Positions 53,891 through 63,269 of a stretch of DNA of 64,000 nt are shown here, piece after piece. Location of the stretch: contig JAMZNZ010000001.1 in assembly GCA_024178355.1 (NCBI GenBank), positions 310,001 to 374,000 of the forward strand, given 5' to 3'. The notes below the pieces were generated by a model. The model saw only the letters and a program-made list of their open reading frames with translations, had not been told where the DNA came from and did not search any database. Origin of the DNA: Maricaulaceae bacterium EIL42A08 (GTDB taxonomy: Bacteria > Pseudomonadota > Alphaproteobacteria > Caulobacterales > Maricaulaceae). The stretch's first letter is position 1, and every line of letters starts with the position of its first letter. The position numbers and the translations under genes were made by a program.

Positions 53891-54601
53891 ATGATCGTGA
53901 CCTGTCCAAGCTGCGAGGCCAAGTATCGCGTAGACGCGGCCGCTCTGGAAGCGCGCCGTGGCAAGGTGAAGTGCGCCAGCTGCGCCCATGTGTGGACGGT
54001 CGAGGACGAGGCCCTGACCTTGAGCCAGCCCGTCGCCGCGCCAGACCCTGCCCCGGCTCCTGAACCGGTTGCCGAGGCCGCGCCAGAGCCCGCCCCTTCC
54101 ATGCGCACCCGCCCCCACGCCGCCATCCGCGCGCGCGAGGACGCCAAGCGTCGCAATGCCCGCCTCGCCGCAGAAGGCGCTGGCTGGCTGGGCGTCGCGG
54201 CCTGCTTCACGGTGCTCATCGCCGCAGCGGTGGTGTTCCGCGTGGATGTGGTGGATGTCTGGCCGCGCACAGCGGGCGCCTACGCCGCGGTCGGCCTTGA
54301 GGTGAACCCCCACGGGGTGGAGATCGAGGACCTGGCCGCGCGCTTTGACACCACGACCAGCGCCGGCACCGTAGCCCCCACGCTGATCGTCTCCGGCGCG
54401 CTGCGCAATATCACCGGCGAGGACCGCGCCGTCCCGCCGCTCGAAGCCGTGGCCTATGACGCGACCGGCACGGTGCTCTACCGCTGGCCGGTGGCCGTGG
54501 AAGCCGCCAGCCTCACCACCGACACCCCCACCCAATTCGAAACCGCCCTGCAAAACCCGCCCGAAGGCGCGGTGCGCGTCGAAGTGGTTGTGGTGGGGTA
54601 A
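53891..54601 (+). CDS. MJ0042-type zinc-ribbon, membrane protein (DUF3426-like)
   Basis: A 236-residue protein. The N-terminal zinc ribbon has Cys5, Cys8, Cys28 and Cys31 (MIVTCPSCEAKYRVDAAALE...CASCAHVW). Then come a Pro/Ala-rich linker (about 43-72), one membrane helix (about 97-117) and a C-terminal beta domain (about 135-236) resembling DUF3426. The zinc ribbon is cytosolic and the beta domain periplasmic. Function unknown; the divergent placement from ftsEX is conserved in alphaproteobacteria. Confidence 0.87.
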   Translation: MIVTCPSCEAKYRVDAAALEARRGKVKCASCAHVWTVEDEALTLSQPVAAPDPAPAPEPVAEAAPEPAPSMRTRPHAAIRAREDAKRRNARLAAEGAGWLGVAACFTVLIAAAVVFRVDVVDVWPRTAGAYAAVGLEVNPHGVEIEDLAARFDTTTSAGTVAPTLIVSGALRNITGEDRAVPPLEAVAYDATGTVLYRWPVAVEAASLTTDTPTQFETALQNPPEGAVRVEVVVVG

Positions 54602-54629
54602 AAGGGTTTGAAGACGGTTTTTCCTGTCC

Positions 54630-56843
54630 TCAATCGCCCCCAAGCTTCTTAATCTCGTCCCTCAACCGAGCCGCCTCCTCAAACTCCAGATCGGCGGCCG
54701 CTTCGCGCATGCGTTTCTCCAGATCCGCAATAACAGCCTGGAGGTTGTTCGGTTCGAACTTGGCCTGTTCCTCGGCCATTTCGCGGTTGCGGTCCCGGTC
54801 GCGGCGTTTGGCGCTGCGGCCTTTGGCGGTTTTTTCCATGACGCCTTGCAGGATGTCGCTGACGCCGCGGACGACCGTGGTGGGGGTGATGCCGTGGGCG
54901 GTGTTATGCTCGATCTGTTTGGTGCGGCGGCGTTCGGTTTCGTCCATGGCGCGTTGCATGGAGCCGGTGATGCGATCCGCGTAGAGGATGACCTTCGCGT
55001 CGGCGTTTCGCGCGGCGCGGCCGATGGTTTGAACCAGACTCGTCTCTGAGCGCAGGAAGCCCTCCTTGTCCGCATCGAGGATGCCGACAAGGCCGCATTC
55101 GGGGATGTCGAGGCCTTCGCGGAGCAGGTTGATACCCACCAGCACGTCGTATTCGCCGAGACGCAGGTCGCGGATGAGCTCGATGCGTTCGACGGTGTCC
55201 ACGTCGGAGTGCATGTAGCGGACTTTCAAACCCTGCTCATGCATGTATTCGGTCAGGTCCTCGGCCATGCGCTTGGTGAGCGTGGTCACCAGGGTGCGGA
55301 AGCCTTTCGCGGCGGCCTGTCTCGCCTCCTCGATGATGTCGTCGACCTGGGAGGTGTGTTCGGTCTGCACCGGGCGGACTTCGACCGGCGGGTCGATGAG
55401 GCCGGTCGGGCGGATCACCTGTTCGGTAAAGACGCCGCCGGTCTGGTTGAGTTCCCAGGGGCCGGGCGTGGCGCTGACATGGATGGTGGGCGGGCGCATG
55501 GCCTCCCACTCCTCGAACTTCAGCGGGCGGTTATCCAGGCAGCTGGGCAGGCGGAAGCCGTGCTCGGCCAGGGTGCGCTTACGGTTGAAGTCGCCCTTAT
55601 ACATGGCGCCGAGCTGGGGCACGGTGACGTGGCTCTCATCGGTAAAGACGATGGCGTTGTCGGGCAGGTATTCAAACATGGTGGGCGGCGGCTCGCCCGG
55701 CTTGCGGCCAGTGAGGTAGCGCGAGTAATTCTCGATGCCGGCGCACGAACCGGTGGCCTCCAGCATCTCAATGTCGAACTCGGTGCGTTGCTGCAGGCGC
55801 TGGGCCTCAAGCAGCTTACCGTTGGCCTCCATCCATTCGAGGCGCTCTTTCAGCTCGGTCTTGATGCTGGCGATGGCCTGGTTCAGCGTCGGGCGGGGCG
55901 TGACATAGTGGGAGTTGGCGTAGACGCGAACCTTCTCCAGCTGGGTGATCGGCTTGCCGGTGAGGACCTCGAACTCGGTGATGGCCTCGATCTCGTCGCC
56001 GAAAAAGCTGATGCGCCAGGCGCGCTCATCATAGTGGGCCGGGAAAATCTCCAGCGTGTCGCCGCGAACGCGGAAAGACCCGCGCTGGAAGGCCGCGTCG
56101 TTGCGCTGATACTGCAGCGAGACAAGGTCGCGCATGACCTGGCGCTGGTCCCTCTCCGCCCCCACCTCCAGGTCGAATACCATGGCGGTGTAAGTCTCAA
56201 CCGAGCCGATGCCGTAAATGCAGGAGACCGAGGCTACGATGATGACGTCGTCACGCTCCAGAATCGCGCGGGTGGCGGCGTGGCGCATCCGGTCGATCGC
56301 CTCGTTGATGGAGGACTCCTTCTCGATGAAGGTATCAGTGCGCGGAACATAAGCCTCCGGCTGGTAATAGTCATAATAAGAAACAAAATACTCCACAGCA
56401 TTATCGGGAAAAAATGACTTAAATTCCCCGTATAACTGCGCTGCCAAAGTCTTGTTGGGTGCCAGCACCAGGGCTGGACGCTGCAGGGTTTCAATGACTT
56501 TCGCCATGGTGAAGGTTTTACCCGACCCCGTCACCCCTAGGAGAACCTGGTCCCTTTCTGACTGGGTCAATCCCTCCACCAGCTCGGCGATGGCCGTGGG
56601 CTGATCGCCCTTCGGTTCGTACTCGGAGTTCAGGCGGAACAGCTTGCCGCCTTCGGATTTTTCCGGGCGCTCGGGGCGGTGGGGGGTCCAGTTATCCGGC
56701 AGGGAGAGCGGGTCAATGATGGAGCCAGAGGCCGCAGACTTGCCAGACCTGGCCACGGGCTTGTCCAGCACGAAATCAGCCTGCCCCATATCCTCCACCC
56801 CGGAGGGCGCGTAGGCGGTATCGTCTGAGGTCAGCTTGGGCAT
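54630..56843 (-). CDS. uvrB: UvrABC excinuclease subunit B
   Basis: A 737-residue, DNA-damage-recognition helicase-like subunit of nucleotide excision repair. It shows Walker [17 protein letters not shown], the beta-hairpin region [20 protein letters not shown], helicase motifs ([20 protein letters not shown]) and the C-terminal UVR motif ([18 protein letters not shown]). The N-terminus has about 75 residues before the usual start, a Pro/Ser-rich extension seen in some alphaproteobacteria. The ATG at 56843 is chosen. A long frame on the opposite strand is an artefact. Confidence 0.97.
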   Translation of the reverse strand: MPKLTSDDTAYAPSGVEDMGQADFVLDKPVARSGKSAASGSIIDPLSLPDNWTPHRPERPEKSEGGKLFRLNSEYEPKGDQPTAIAELVEGLTQSERDQVLLGVTGSGKTFTMAKVIETLQRPALVLAPNKTLAAQLYGEFKSFFPDNAVEYFVSYYDYYQPEAYVPRTDTFIEKESSINEAIDRMRHAATRAILERDDVIIVASVSCIYGIGSVETYTAMVFDLEVGAERDQRQVMRDLVSLQYQRNDAAFQRGSFRVRGDTLEIFPAHYDERAWRISFFGDEIEAITEFEVLTGKPITQLEKVRVYANSHYVTPRPTLNQAIASIKTELKERLEWMEANGKLLEAQRLQQRTEFDIEMLEATGSCAGIENYSRYLTGRKPGEPPPTMFEYLPDNAIVFTDESHVTVPQLGAMYKGDFNRKRTLAEHGFRLPSCLDNRPLKFEEWEAMRPPTIHVSATPGPWELNQTGGVFTEQVIRPTGLIDPPVEVRPVQTEHTSQVDDIIEEARQAAAKGFRTLVTTLTKRMAEDLTEYMHEQGLKVRYMHSDVDTVERIELIRDLRLGEYDVLVGINLLREGLDIPECGLVGILDADKEGFLRSETSLVQTIGRAARNADAKVILYADRITGSMQRAMDETERRRTKQIEHNTAHGITPTTVVRGVSDILQGVMEKTAKGRSAKRRDRDRNREMAEEQAKFEPNNLQAVIADLEKRMREAAADLEFEEAARLRDEIKKLGGD

Positions 56844-57001
56844 GAACCCAATATGGGCCTGCAGGGCCGAGCTGAACAGGTCTGGCAGCAAGGTGCACTG
56901 CAGCTCATCTCTGCCCGAACCAACAGGCCTAAGGCTTGGTTAACTCCTGCAAGGCAGATTGGCGGGGTAGTCCTGACTCACACCGCGGATCGATTCGTCC
57001 C

Positions 57002-57526
57002 ATGTCCGAAGGCAGTTTTGAGCGCATACGGGTCCTTATCCTTGAGGACAACACGCACATGTCGACTATTCTGCGCACGATCCTGCAGGGTTTTGGCGTG
57101 CGCAACATCGTGGAGACGCGCGACGCGGCGGACGCGTTTGAGACGATGCGCAGTGCCAACCCGGACCTGGCATTGGTGGACTACATGCTCGGCGATGTGG
57201 ACGGGCTGGAATTTACACGCCTCACCCGCACCGCGTCGGACAGCCCGAACAAGTATCTGCCCATTGTGATGGTGTCCGGTCACACCGACCGCTCGCGCAT
57301 CATGGAAGCGATCAATGCCGGCGTGAACGAGTATCTGGCCAAGCCGGTTCGCCCTGTGGACCTGTATAACCGGCTGGTGCCGCTAATCGAGCGCCCACGC
57401 CGTTTTGTGAAGTCGCCGGGCTATTTCGGACCGGACCGCCGCCGCCGCCAGGATCCGCGCTATGCCGGACCTTTCCGCCGCGCCAGCGATCAGGACTTCG
57501 ATACCGCCGACGTGGACTTCGGCTAG
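57002..57526 (+). CDS. CheY-like response regulator with basic tail
   Basis: A 174-residue protein. The receiver domain (about 8-130) has LILEDNTHMSTIL, the phospho-acceptor Asp in ALVDYMLGDVDGLEF, Ser in VMVSGHTD and Lys in YLAKPVRP. The tail carries a GPDRRRRQDPRYAGPFRR motif, an Arg/Pro-rich element recurrent in alphaproteobacterial signalling proteins. There is no DNA-binding domain. It lies 94 bases upstream of the ketosynthase operon on the same strand and could be co-transcribed with it. The ATG at 57002 is chosen over an upstream start at 56936. Confidence 0.88.
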   Translation: MSEGSFERIRVLILEDNTHMSTILRTILQGFGVRNIVETRDAADAFETMRSANPDLALVDYMLGDVDGLEFTRLTRTASDSPNKYLPIVMVSGHTDRSRIMEAINAGVNEYLAKPVRPVDLYNRLVPLIERPRRFVKSPGYFGPDRRRRQDPRYAGPFRRASDQDFDTADVDFG

Positions 57527-57620
57527 CCCCTGCGCCAATCCGCGCCCTAGTCGCCTGCCCTAATTTCGCCTCAACTGTCTTGACGATGACCCTTGGGAAG
57601 GGTGAAGCGGAGGCGATTTA

Positions 57621-58772
57621 TTGCGCCCAATTCAGCCTGTCTATATCTCCGGCACGGGAGCCTTCCTGCCTGGAGAGCCGATTCCCAACGACCAGATGGA
57701 AGCCTATATCGGCCTGGTGCATGGACGCCCGTCCAGCGTCGGTCGACGGGTTCTGCGCTGGAATGGGATTGAGACGCGCCATTACGCGCTTGATCGCGAC
57801 GGACTCCCAAACCACTCCAATGCCGGCCTTGCCGCAGAGGCAGCGCGCCAGGCCGCGGACAATGCGGGCGCGGACCTTTTTGAGCTTGAGCATCTGGCCG
57901 CGGCCACCACACAGGGCGACCTGCTGGTTCCGGGTCATGCCGCGCAGCTACATGCCGAGCTAGGCTGCGGCCCACTGGAAATTGCGAGCTTTCAATCTGT
58001 CTGCGGCTCAGCCCTGATGTCCGCGAAATCCGGGTTTCAGGCGGTGCGCACCGGTGAAGCCCGGCAGGCCTGCGCATCCGCCAGCGAGCTGTCCTCACGC
58101 TGGTTCAGGCCTGAATTCTTTGAAGGCGCAGACCTGACCGGCCGCAAGGGCAATGTCGTGCTAGAGGCCGAGTATCTTCGCTGGACGCTGTCAGATGGCG
58201 GCGGTGCAATCTGGATGACAGACGCCCCAAAGCGCGACGGCATCTCCCTTCGCATCGACTGGATCGATATCGTGTCCCTGGCTCACCAGTTTGATCCTTG
58301 CATGTGGGCCGGAGCGCGCATGTCCGACCGTCACGATCTCCTGAGGTCCTGGTCCTTCCTGGGCCCACAGGCGGCTTTCCAGACAGGGGCCATTGCACTT
58401 CAACAGGATTTCACCCTTTTAAAATCGATTATCCGGGCCTGGGTCGGCGTCTATCTGAAGAAGGTGGATGAGGGTCGCATTGATCCAGCCTCTATCGATC
58501 ACCTGCTGGTGCACTACTCGGCCAAATCGCTGCGCGAAGAAATCATCAGGCTTCTGGAAGACACCGGCGGCATGATTGATGAGGCCCGCTGGTTCAACAA
58601 TCTGCGCACGGTCGGCAATACCGGATCGGCATCGATCTGGATCATGCTCAACGCGCTTTTGAACGAGCGCCCGGTCAAACCCGGCGAGCGCCTGCTGGCG
58701 GTTGTGCCAGAAAGCGGGCGCGGCCTTGTCGGCTTTATGCAAATGACGGCCGTCGGGCCGGATGGAGAATAA
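57621..58772 (+). CDS. StlD/DarB-like beta-ketosynthase (FabH-related)
   Basis: A 383-residue, thiolase-fold ketosynthase. The active-site residues are Cys128 (SFQSVCGSALMS), His298 (LLVHYSAKS) and Asn333 (TVGNTGSASIW), so a working Cys-His-Asn triad is predicted. The N-terminal block NDQMEAYIGLVHGRPS...RWNGIETRHYALDRDG closely matches my memory of StlD/DarB enzymes, which join two beta-ketoacyl chains into cyclohexanediones leading to dialkylresorcinols or stilbenes, rather than FabH. It starts at TTG 57621, supported by GGAGG 7 bases upstream. The next gene follows after two bases. No DarA/DarC homologue is seen. Confidence 0.85.
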   Translation: MRPIQPVYISGTGAFLPGEPIPNDQMEAYIGLVHGRPSSVGRRVLRWNGIETRHYALDRDGLPNHSNAGLAAEAARQAADNAGADLFELEHLAAATTQGDLLVPGHAAQLHAELGCGPLEIASFQSVCGSALMSAKSGFQAVRTGEARQACASASELSSRWFRPEFFEGADLTGRKGNVVLEAEYLRWTLSDGGGAIWMTDAPKRDGISLRIDWIDIVSLAHQFDPCMWAGARMSDRHDLLRSWSFLGPQAAFQTGAIALQQDFTLLKSIIRAWVGVYLKKVDEGRIDPASIDHLLVHYSAKSLREEIIRLLEDTGGMIDEARWFNNLRTVGNTGSASIWIMLNALLNERPVKPGERLLAVVPESGRGLVGFMQMTAVGPDGE

Positions 58773-58774
58773 TC

Positions 58775-59482
58775 ATGGCGAGCATTGAAACCTTGAGCCA
58801 GTCGGCCGATGCCCAATCGCTGCAGGTCCAGTCCGTTCTGCGCAAGCTGGCCATTGCCTGGACCGAGTTCGAAGCGCGGCTGGAAACGACACCCCTCATC
58901 CGCAAACTCAATCGCGGCCAGCTCACAATCGAGGAATATCAGGCCTTCCTTCTCAATCTGCGCCAGCAAGTGGTGGAGGGAGCCTGCTGGATCTCGCGTG
59001 CAGCCTCCAATATTTCAGAAGACTATTTCGAGCTGCGGTCCACCTTGATGCAGCATGCCCAGACCGAGCATCGCGATTATCAAATGTTGGAGGCTGACTT
59101 CGTTGCGGCAGGCGGTGAGCTGCAGGCCATCCGGTCGGCCCGAAAGAATATCGGCTCAGAAGCCTTGTCCGCCTGGATGTATCAGCAGGCCTCAAAACCG
59201 AACCCCTTCTCCATGATTGGGGCCATGTGGATTATCGAGGGGCTCGGATCCCAGAAAGCCCGCGACTGGGGCAAGGCGGCGCTGAAACAGCTCGACCTGC
59301 CAGAGGAGGCCGCACGCTTTCTGCTCTATCACGGTGAAAACGATCTCGAGCATATGGAAGAATTTCAGGAGATGCTCACCCTGATGCCGCTTGATGAGGC
59401 TCTCATTGAGGACATTGTCATGTGCGCGCGGGTCACCGGGCGGCTCTATGCCCTCCAGCTGGAGGAGATCACAAATGCCTGA
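58775..59482 (+). CDS. Heme-oxygenase-fold iron-containing redox enzyme (HDO-like)
   Basis: A 235-residue, all-helical protein of the TenA/PqqC/CADD-like fold. Candidate iron ligands are Glu98/His99 with His94 (MQHAQTEHRDY), Glu155 (MWIIEGLG) and the H-x3-D-x2-H motif His186, Asp190, His193 (LLYHGENDLEH). That last motif is the diagnostic one of heme-oxygenase-like diiron oxidases such as UndA and CADD. The second-helix ligand pattern departs from the usual E-x2-H, so metal binding is not certain. The gene is tightly coupled on both sides, suggesting it modifies the product of the ketosynthase. Confidence 0.78.
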   Translation: MASIETLSQSADAQSLQVQSVLRKLAIAWTEFEARLETTPLIRKLNRGQLTIEEYQAFLLNLRQQVVEGACWISRAASNISEDYFELRSTLMQHAQTEHRDYQMLEADFVAAGGELQAIRSARKNIGSEALSAWMYQQASKPNPFSMIGAMWIIEGLGSQKARDWGKAALKQLDLPEEAARFLLYHGENDLEHMEEFQEMLTLMPLDEALIEDIVMCARVTGRLYALQLEEITNA

Positions 59483-60401
59483 CCAGCTTGGACAAGACTT
59501 CAATCCGGACAGCTTTGACCGAAACGATCCTGATCCCTGGCTTGCCCTGTGGCTGGATACCAGCCTGCCCATCGACGACGACGCGAAGGCGGCACTTCTA
59601 AAAGGCCATGACAGCTATTCGCGCCGCTTCCTGCTGCCCTTCCTTCGCCCCTTTGTCTTTGTGTTTTTCGTGCTGGTTCACGCCCTGAGACGCATCTTCC
59701 TGCGCTGGCCGAACATGCCAAAGACACTTCACAAGACCATCCACTGGGGTTTGCGTACCTTCGCCACACCAGAGGCGAACACCCTGATCCTGCGTCACTT
59801 TTCGATCGGTACGGAAATCCTGGGCTTCATCAAGGCCAATGCCGGCCCGGTCGAAATCGAGAGCTTTCCGCTCAAACCGACAACCCTTAAAGAGCTTGAA
59901 GACAATATTTTCCTCCAGCACGATCTGAACATCTACAACTTCATTATCGAGCTGAATAAGTCGTTGCGCGAACAAGGCCGTGACCTTTCGCCGCCCGACA
60001 CGCTTGATCTGTCCATGATCACAGACGAACAGTTTGAGTTCGAAGACTTCCCGGACACAAAGCTCAATTTCGTCGACATACAGACCGCGATTGAGCTCTA
60101 TACGCCCCTCTACGCCCTCTTCCTGCCGAAAAATGATTTCGTCCGCGCAGCGAACTCGCTCCAGCTCGATGAAACCATCGCCATCTATATCGCGAAAATC
60201 CTCGGCACGGATTATCACCTCAGCTTCATCAAAAACGGTCACCCGATGGTGCCCCTTTCCACATTTGAGGCCGGGCATCGACTGATGCTTCACGGCCTTG
60301 ATGCTGAAGGCATCCATGGCTGGCTTCGCGTTCTGAAGCGTCGTCAGGCGGCGGGCCTGCCGCTCGACCCTGCAAGGCCACCAGGTCAAATTGGCGACTA
60401 G
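59475..60401 (+). CDS. Unrecognised protein of the ketosynthase operon
   Basis: A 308-residue protein that I cannot assign to a named family. Residues 9-40 are acidic (NPDSFDRNDPDPWLALWLD), a strongly hydrophobic helix lies at about 52-73 flanked by Arg, and the rest looks globular and helical with several His (LILRHFSIGTEILG, FLQHDLNIYNFI). It overlaps the HDO-like gene by eight bases, so it is translated together with it. It could be a membrane-associated partner enzyme or carrier for a lipid product. Its stop overlaps the convergent threonine aldolase stop. Confidence 0.75.
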   Translation: MPDQLGQDFNPDSFDRNDPDPWLALWLDTSLPIDDDAKAALLKGHDSYSRRFLLPFLRPFVFVFFVLVHALRRIFLRWPNMPKTLHKTIHWGLRTFATPEANTLILRHFSIGTEILGFIKANAGPVEIESFPLKPTTLKELEDNIFLQHDLNIYNFIIELNKSLREQGRDLSPPDTLDLSMITDEQFEFEDFPDTKLNFVDIQTAIELYTPLYALFLPKNDFVRAANSLQLDETIAIYIAKILGTDYHLSFIKNGHPMVPLSTFEAGHRLMLHGLDAEGIHGWLRVLKRRQAAGLPLDPARPPGQIGD

Positions 60402-61420
60402 CCCTCAGCAGCCTTAACAACGGCATCAATATCGGCCTGGGTCGTGCGCCAGCTGGCCACGAAGCGGGCCGAGCCGTCCGGCCAGGCGTAAAAGCCTGCG
60501 CCGGCGGCCTGCAGCCGGTCTTTGACCGCTTCGGGCAGGCGCAGAAAGACTTCATTGCCCTGAGTGGGGTGGGCAGCCTCAACCCCTTCAATCTGGCAAA
60601 GCCGATCGGACAACTCTTTGCCTGCGGCATTCGCGTGACGGGCAAGCTCCAGCCACAAATTGTCGGCCAGCCAGGCCTCAAACTGGGCCGCCACATAGCG
60701 CATCTTGGGCAGCATGTGCCCGGCACGCTTCTGGCGGGCCTGGAGCTTTGGGAAATGTGCCCGTGCATCACCAAACAGGATCACCGCCTCAGCCGCCAGC
60801 GCTCCGTCCTTCGTCGCGCCCATGCACAAAACATCAACGCCGCGCTTCCAAGTCATATCCGCCGGTGAACAACCCAGATGGCTGAGCGCATTGGCAAAGC
60901 GGGCCCCATCCATATGGACAGAAACCCCAGCGGCCTTCGCCTGTGACATCAGCGCATCCAGCTCCTCGAGCGCATAGGCGCAACCAGACTCGTTGAGTTG
61001 AGAGATCGAGAGTACGCGCGGCGGCGTCGTGTGGACAAAGTCCTGGGGCCATTCATTTAGCGCGTTGGCGAGATTATCAGGATCGATCTTCGCGTGCGCC
61101 CCATGAAGCGGCAGCAGCTTGGCCCCGCCGGTAAAGAATTCCGGAGCACCGCGCTCATCGCGCTGAATATGAGCTTCATCGTGGCACAGAATGATATCAT
61201 CCGGCCCTGACAACACCGAGAGGGCCAGTGCATTGGCCGCCGTTCCAGAGGTGGTGAACAACACCTCCAGCTCGGTCTCGAACAGCTCAGTCAAACGGGA
61301 TCTCACCCGCTGGCTGATCGGGTCCGCGCCATAGCTGGGGGCAAAGCCCTCATTGGCGCGCACCATGGCATCGAACAGGCTGGGGTGTGCGGGGGCGGTG
61401 GTGTCAGACAGGAAATTCAT
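60398..61420 (-). CDS. Low-specificity L-threonine aldolase family protein
   Basis: A 340-residue, PLP fold-type I lyase of the threonine-aldolase/beta-eliminating group. It has MNFLSDTTAPAHPSLFDAM, FTTSGTAANALAL, VHMDGARFANAL and the PLP-lysine region VLCMGATKDGALAAEAV. It cleaves threonine or related beta-hydroxy amino acids to glycine and an aldehyde. It ends with a four-base overlap with the convergent operon. A thioredoxin-like gene lies 16 bases upstream (61437) on the same strand, suggesting co-transcription. Confidence 0.92.
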   Translation of the reverse strand: MNFLSDTTAPAHPSLFDAMVRANEGFAPSYGADPISQRVRSRLTELFETELEVLFTTSGTAANALALSVLSGPDDIILCHDEAHIQRDERGAPEFFTGGAKLLPLHGAHAKIDPDNLANALNEWPQDFVHTTPPRVLSISQLNESGCAYALEELDALMSQAKAAGVSVHMDGARFANALSHLGCSPADMTWKRGVDVLCMGATKDGALAAEAVILFGDARAHFPKLQARQKRAGHMLPKMRYVAAQFEAWLADNLWLELARHANAAGKELSDRLCQIEGVEAAHPTQGNEVFLRLPEAVKDRLQAAGAGFYAWPDGSARFVASWRTTQADIDAVVKAAEG

Positions 61421-61436
61421 AAGCGCTACGACAACC

Positions 61437-62285
61437 CTAAGGTTCGTTCTCGGTCAAGGCATCGTCGCTGCGATCCGCCTCATAACGTGCCAATTCACGA
61501 TCGCCGCGCTCACTCAGATCCATATCCCGGTCTGCCAGGCGAGCAATAACTGCCTGCGTCAGATCGATACCGGCCTCGGCACCTTCAGGCAGATTGGCCA
61601 CGTCCACCGCCTCAAGTTCGCGCTCCTCAGCTTCAAGCCCAAGCGCGCGGCGGGCCATGGATCGGGCAAAGCCTTCATAATACGCCGCGCGCACCGCCCT
61701 GCCGCTGGTGTCAAGATCGCTCGTCTCGAGCGCCGCGAGAGCTTCGGTGAAGGGCGGCCAGGCATGAATGGTTGACGTCAGATCGGCAGAGGCTTCAGCC
61801 CGTATAGGCAAATCCACATTGGCGTGGTGAGCCAGATAAGATGCAACATCAGCCGCACCCGCATTATCCGCAGTGCGCCAGTGGTGAACACTGTCGCTGT
61901 TGAGTGTAGTGCCATCCCCAGTGGCGACCGCCAGAGTTGGGGTTCCAAAGATACGGTCAACGCCAAAGCGCGCGAGTTGGTCCAGATTGCGATCCCGCTC
62001 GCCGATATCAACAAAAACGAGCTCGAATTCATCTGCAATGAAAGCGTTCAGGGCCTCGTCCGTCTCAATCCGGTTCGCCAAGCCCCGACTATCGTGGCAC
62101 CAGTTGGCTCCAAATACGATGAAGGCGGGAACATCCCGATCCTGCGCAACCGCCAGCGCCGCATCGATCGCAGCGGCGGCATCTTCCTCGGCGTCATAGA
62201 CCGCGCCACGGCGTTCATCAGCACACGCGGTTGTGGCACTGAGACCAAGAAGGACAAGGGCGGCAAAACAGGCACGGACAAGCAT
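61437..62285 (-). CDS. Exported thioredoxin-like protein with CHDS site
   Basis: A 282-residue protein. A signal peptide (1-21, ending TTACA) precedes a thioredoxin-fold domain (about 30-150) whose active site reads FGANWCHDSRGLANR, so the second redox Cys is replaced by Ser. It shares a HWRTA motif (SDSVHHWRTADNA) after the cis-Pro strand with the cytosolic protein at 7089-7571. The C-terminal 120 residues are helical and acidic with no known domain. An AAAGGAG site fixes the ATG at 62285. It may work as a monothiol reductase or isomerase, or as a chaperone. Confidence 0.83.
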   Translation of the reverse strand: MLVRACFAALVLLGLSATTACADERRGAVYDAEEDAAAAIDAALAVAQDRDVPAFIVFGANWCHDSRGLANRIETDEALNAFIADEFELVFVDIGERDRNLDQLARFGVDRIFGTPTLAVATGDGTTLNSDSVHHWRTADNAGAADVASYLAHHANVDLPIRAEASADLTSTIHAWPPFTEALAALETSDLDTSGRAVRAAYYEGFARSMARRALGLEAEERELEAVDVANLPEGAEAGIDLTQAVIARLADRDMDLSERGDRELARYEADRSDDALTENEP

Positions 62286-62429
62286 GGCGATCTCCTTTGG
62301 GGCAGCCATTGCGGGACGTGACTGTCAAAGGGTCAAGCCTGACGACCAGCAGGGGCGGATTTTCGCTCAAACCGTGCTAGGTCAGACGCTGATCCGACAC
62401 TGATCCGACACTTCAGTTCTGGCCCAACC

Positions 62430-63269
62430 ATGACCCAACGCCCCACAATCGCGCTTGCCTATGACTTTGACGGTACGCTGTCGCCCGGTTCCATGCAGGA
62501 GCATTCCTTCATCCCTGAAATTGGCGAGGACAAGGCGGCTTTCTGGCGGCGCGTGAATGGTGAGGCAGCCCGGCTGGGCGCTGACAACATATTGATTTAC
62601 ATGCACGAAATGGTCAAAGCGGCCCAGCGCGAGGACAAGCGCTTCCGCCGCGAAGACATTGAGCGCCATGGCCAGAAGATCAGTTTCTTCGATGGTGTTG
62701 CCGATGGCTGGTTTGAGCGTATGCGCCGCTTTGGGGCCAGCTGCGGGGTGGAAGTGCAGCACTTCATCATCTCTTCCGGCCTGAAGGAGATGATCAAGGC
62801 CTGCGCGATTGGGCGCGAGTTCGATGCGATCTTCGCCAGCGAGTTCAAATACAATGCCGATGACGTGCCGGTATGGGCGGCCTCGGCGGTGAACTACACC
62901 AACAAGACCCAGTTCCTGTTCCGCATCAACAAGGGCGAGCTGGATCTGTCCGACCATGTTGGCGTCAACAAATATGTGGCCGAGGACGACCGCCCCGTGC
63001 CCTTCCGTAACATGATTTATATCGGCGACGGTGATACCGACGTGCCGTGCATGCGCACGGTCAAGGAACAGGGCGGCGTCTCCATCGCAGTCCATCCGGC
63101 CGGCGACGAGCGCGGCGCAGCCAAGACCGCATCGCTGAAAGCCGACGCGCGGGTGCATTTCACCGCAGACGCTGACTATTCTGACGGCTCAAAGCTGGAT
63201 GAATACGTGCAGGCCGCCATCACCAAGATGGCCGCTATGGAGCATCTGAAAAAGCTGGAGCGCGGTTAG
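62430..63269 (+). CDS. HAD-superfamily phosphatase-like protein
   Basis: A 279-residue HAD-fold protein. Motif I is ALAYDFDGTLSPGS, motif II probably IISSGLKEM, and motif III/IV MIYIGDGDTDVPCM. All catalytic positions look intact, so it is probably a phosphatase of a small metabolite; the family resembles phosphoserine-phosphatase-like proteins of unknown substrate. The ATG at 62430 is clear. It ends with a four-base overlap with the convergent coq7 gene. Confidence 0.88.
   Translation: MTQRPTIALAYDFDGTLSPGSMQEHSFIPEIGEDKAAFWRRVNGEAARLGADNILIYMHEMVKAAQREDKRFRREDIERHGQKISFFDGVADGWFERMRRFGASCGVEVQHFIISSGLKEMIKACAIGREFDAIFASEFKYNADDVPVWAASAVNYTNKTQFLFRINKGELDLSDHVGVNKYVAEDDRPVPFRNMIYIGDGDTDVPCMRTVKEQGGVSIAVHPAGDERGAAKTASLKADARVHFTADADYSDGSKLDEYVQAAITKMAAMEHLKKLERG

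Noticed and set aside
55209-56417. 402-codon open frame antisense to uvrB
   Set aside because: It lies entirely over the conserved uvrB core and has repetitive, low-information composition.
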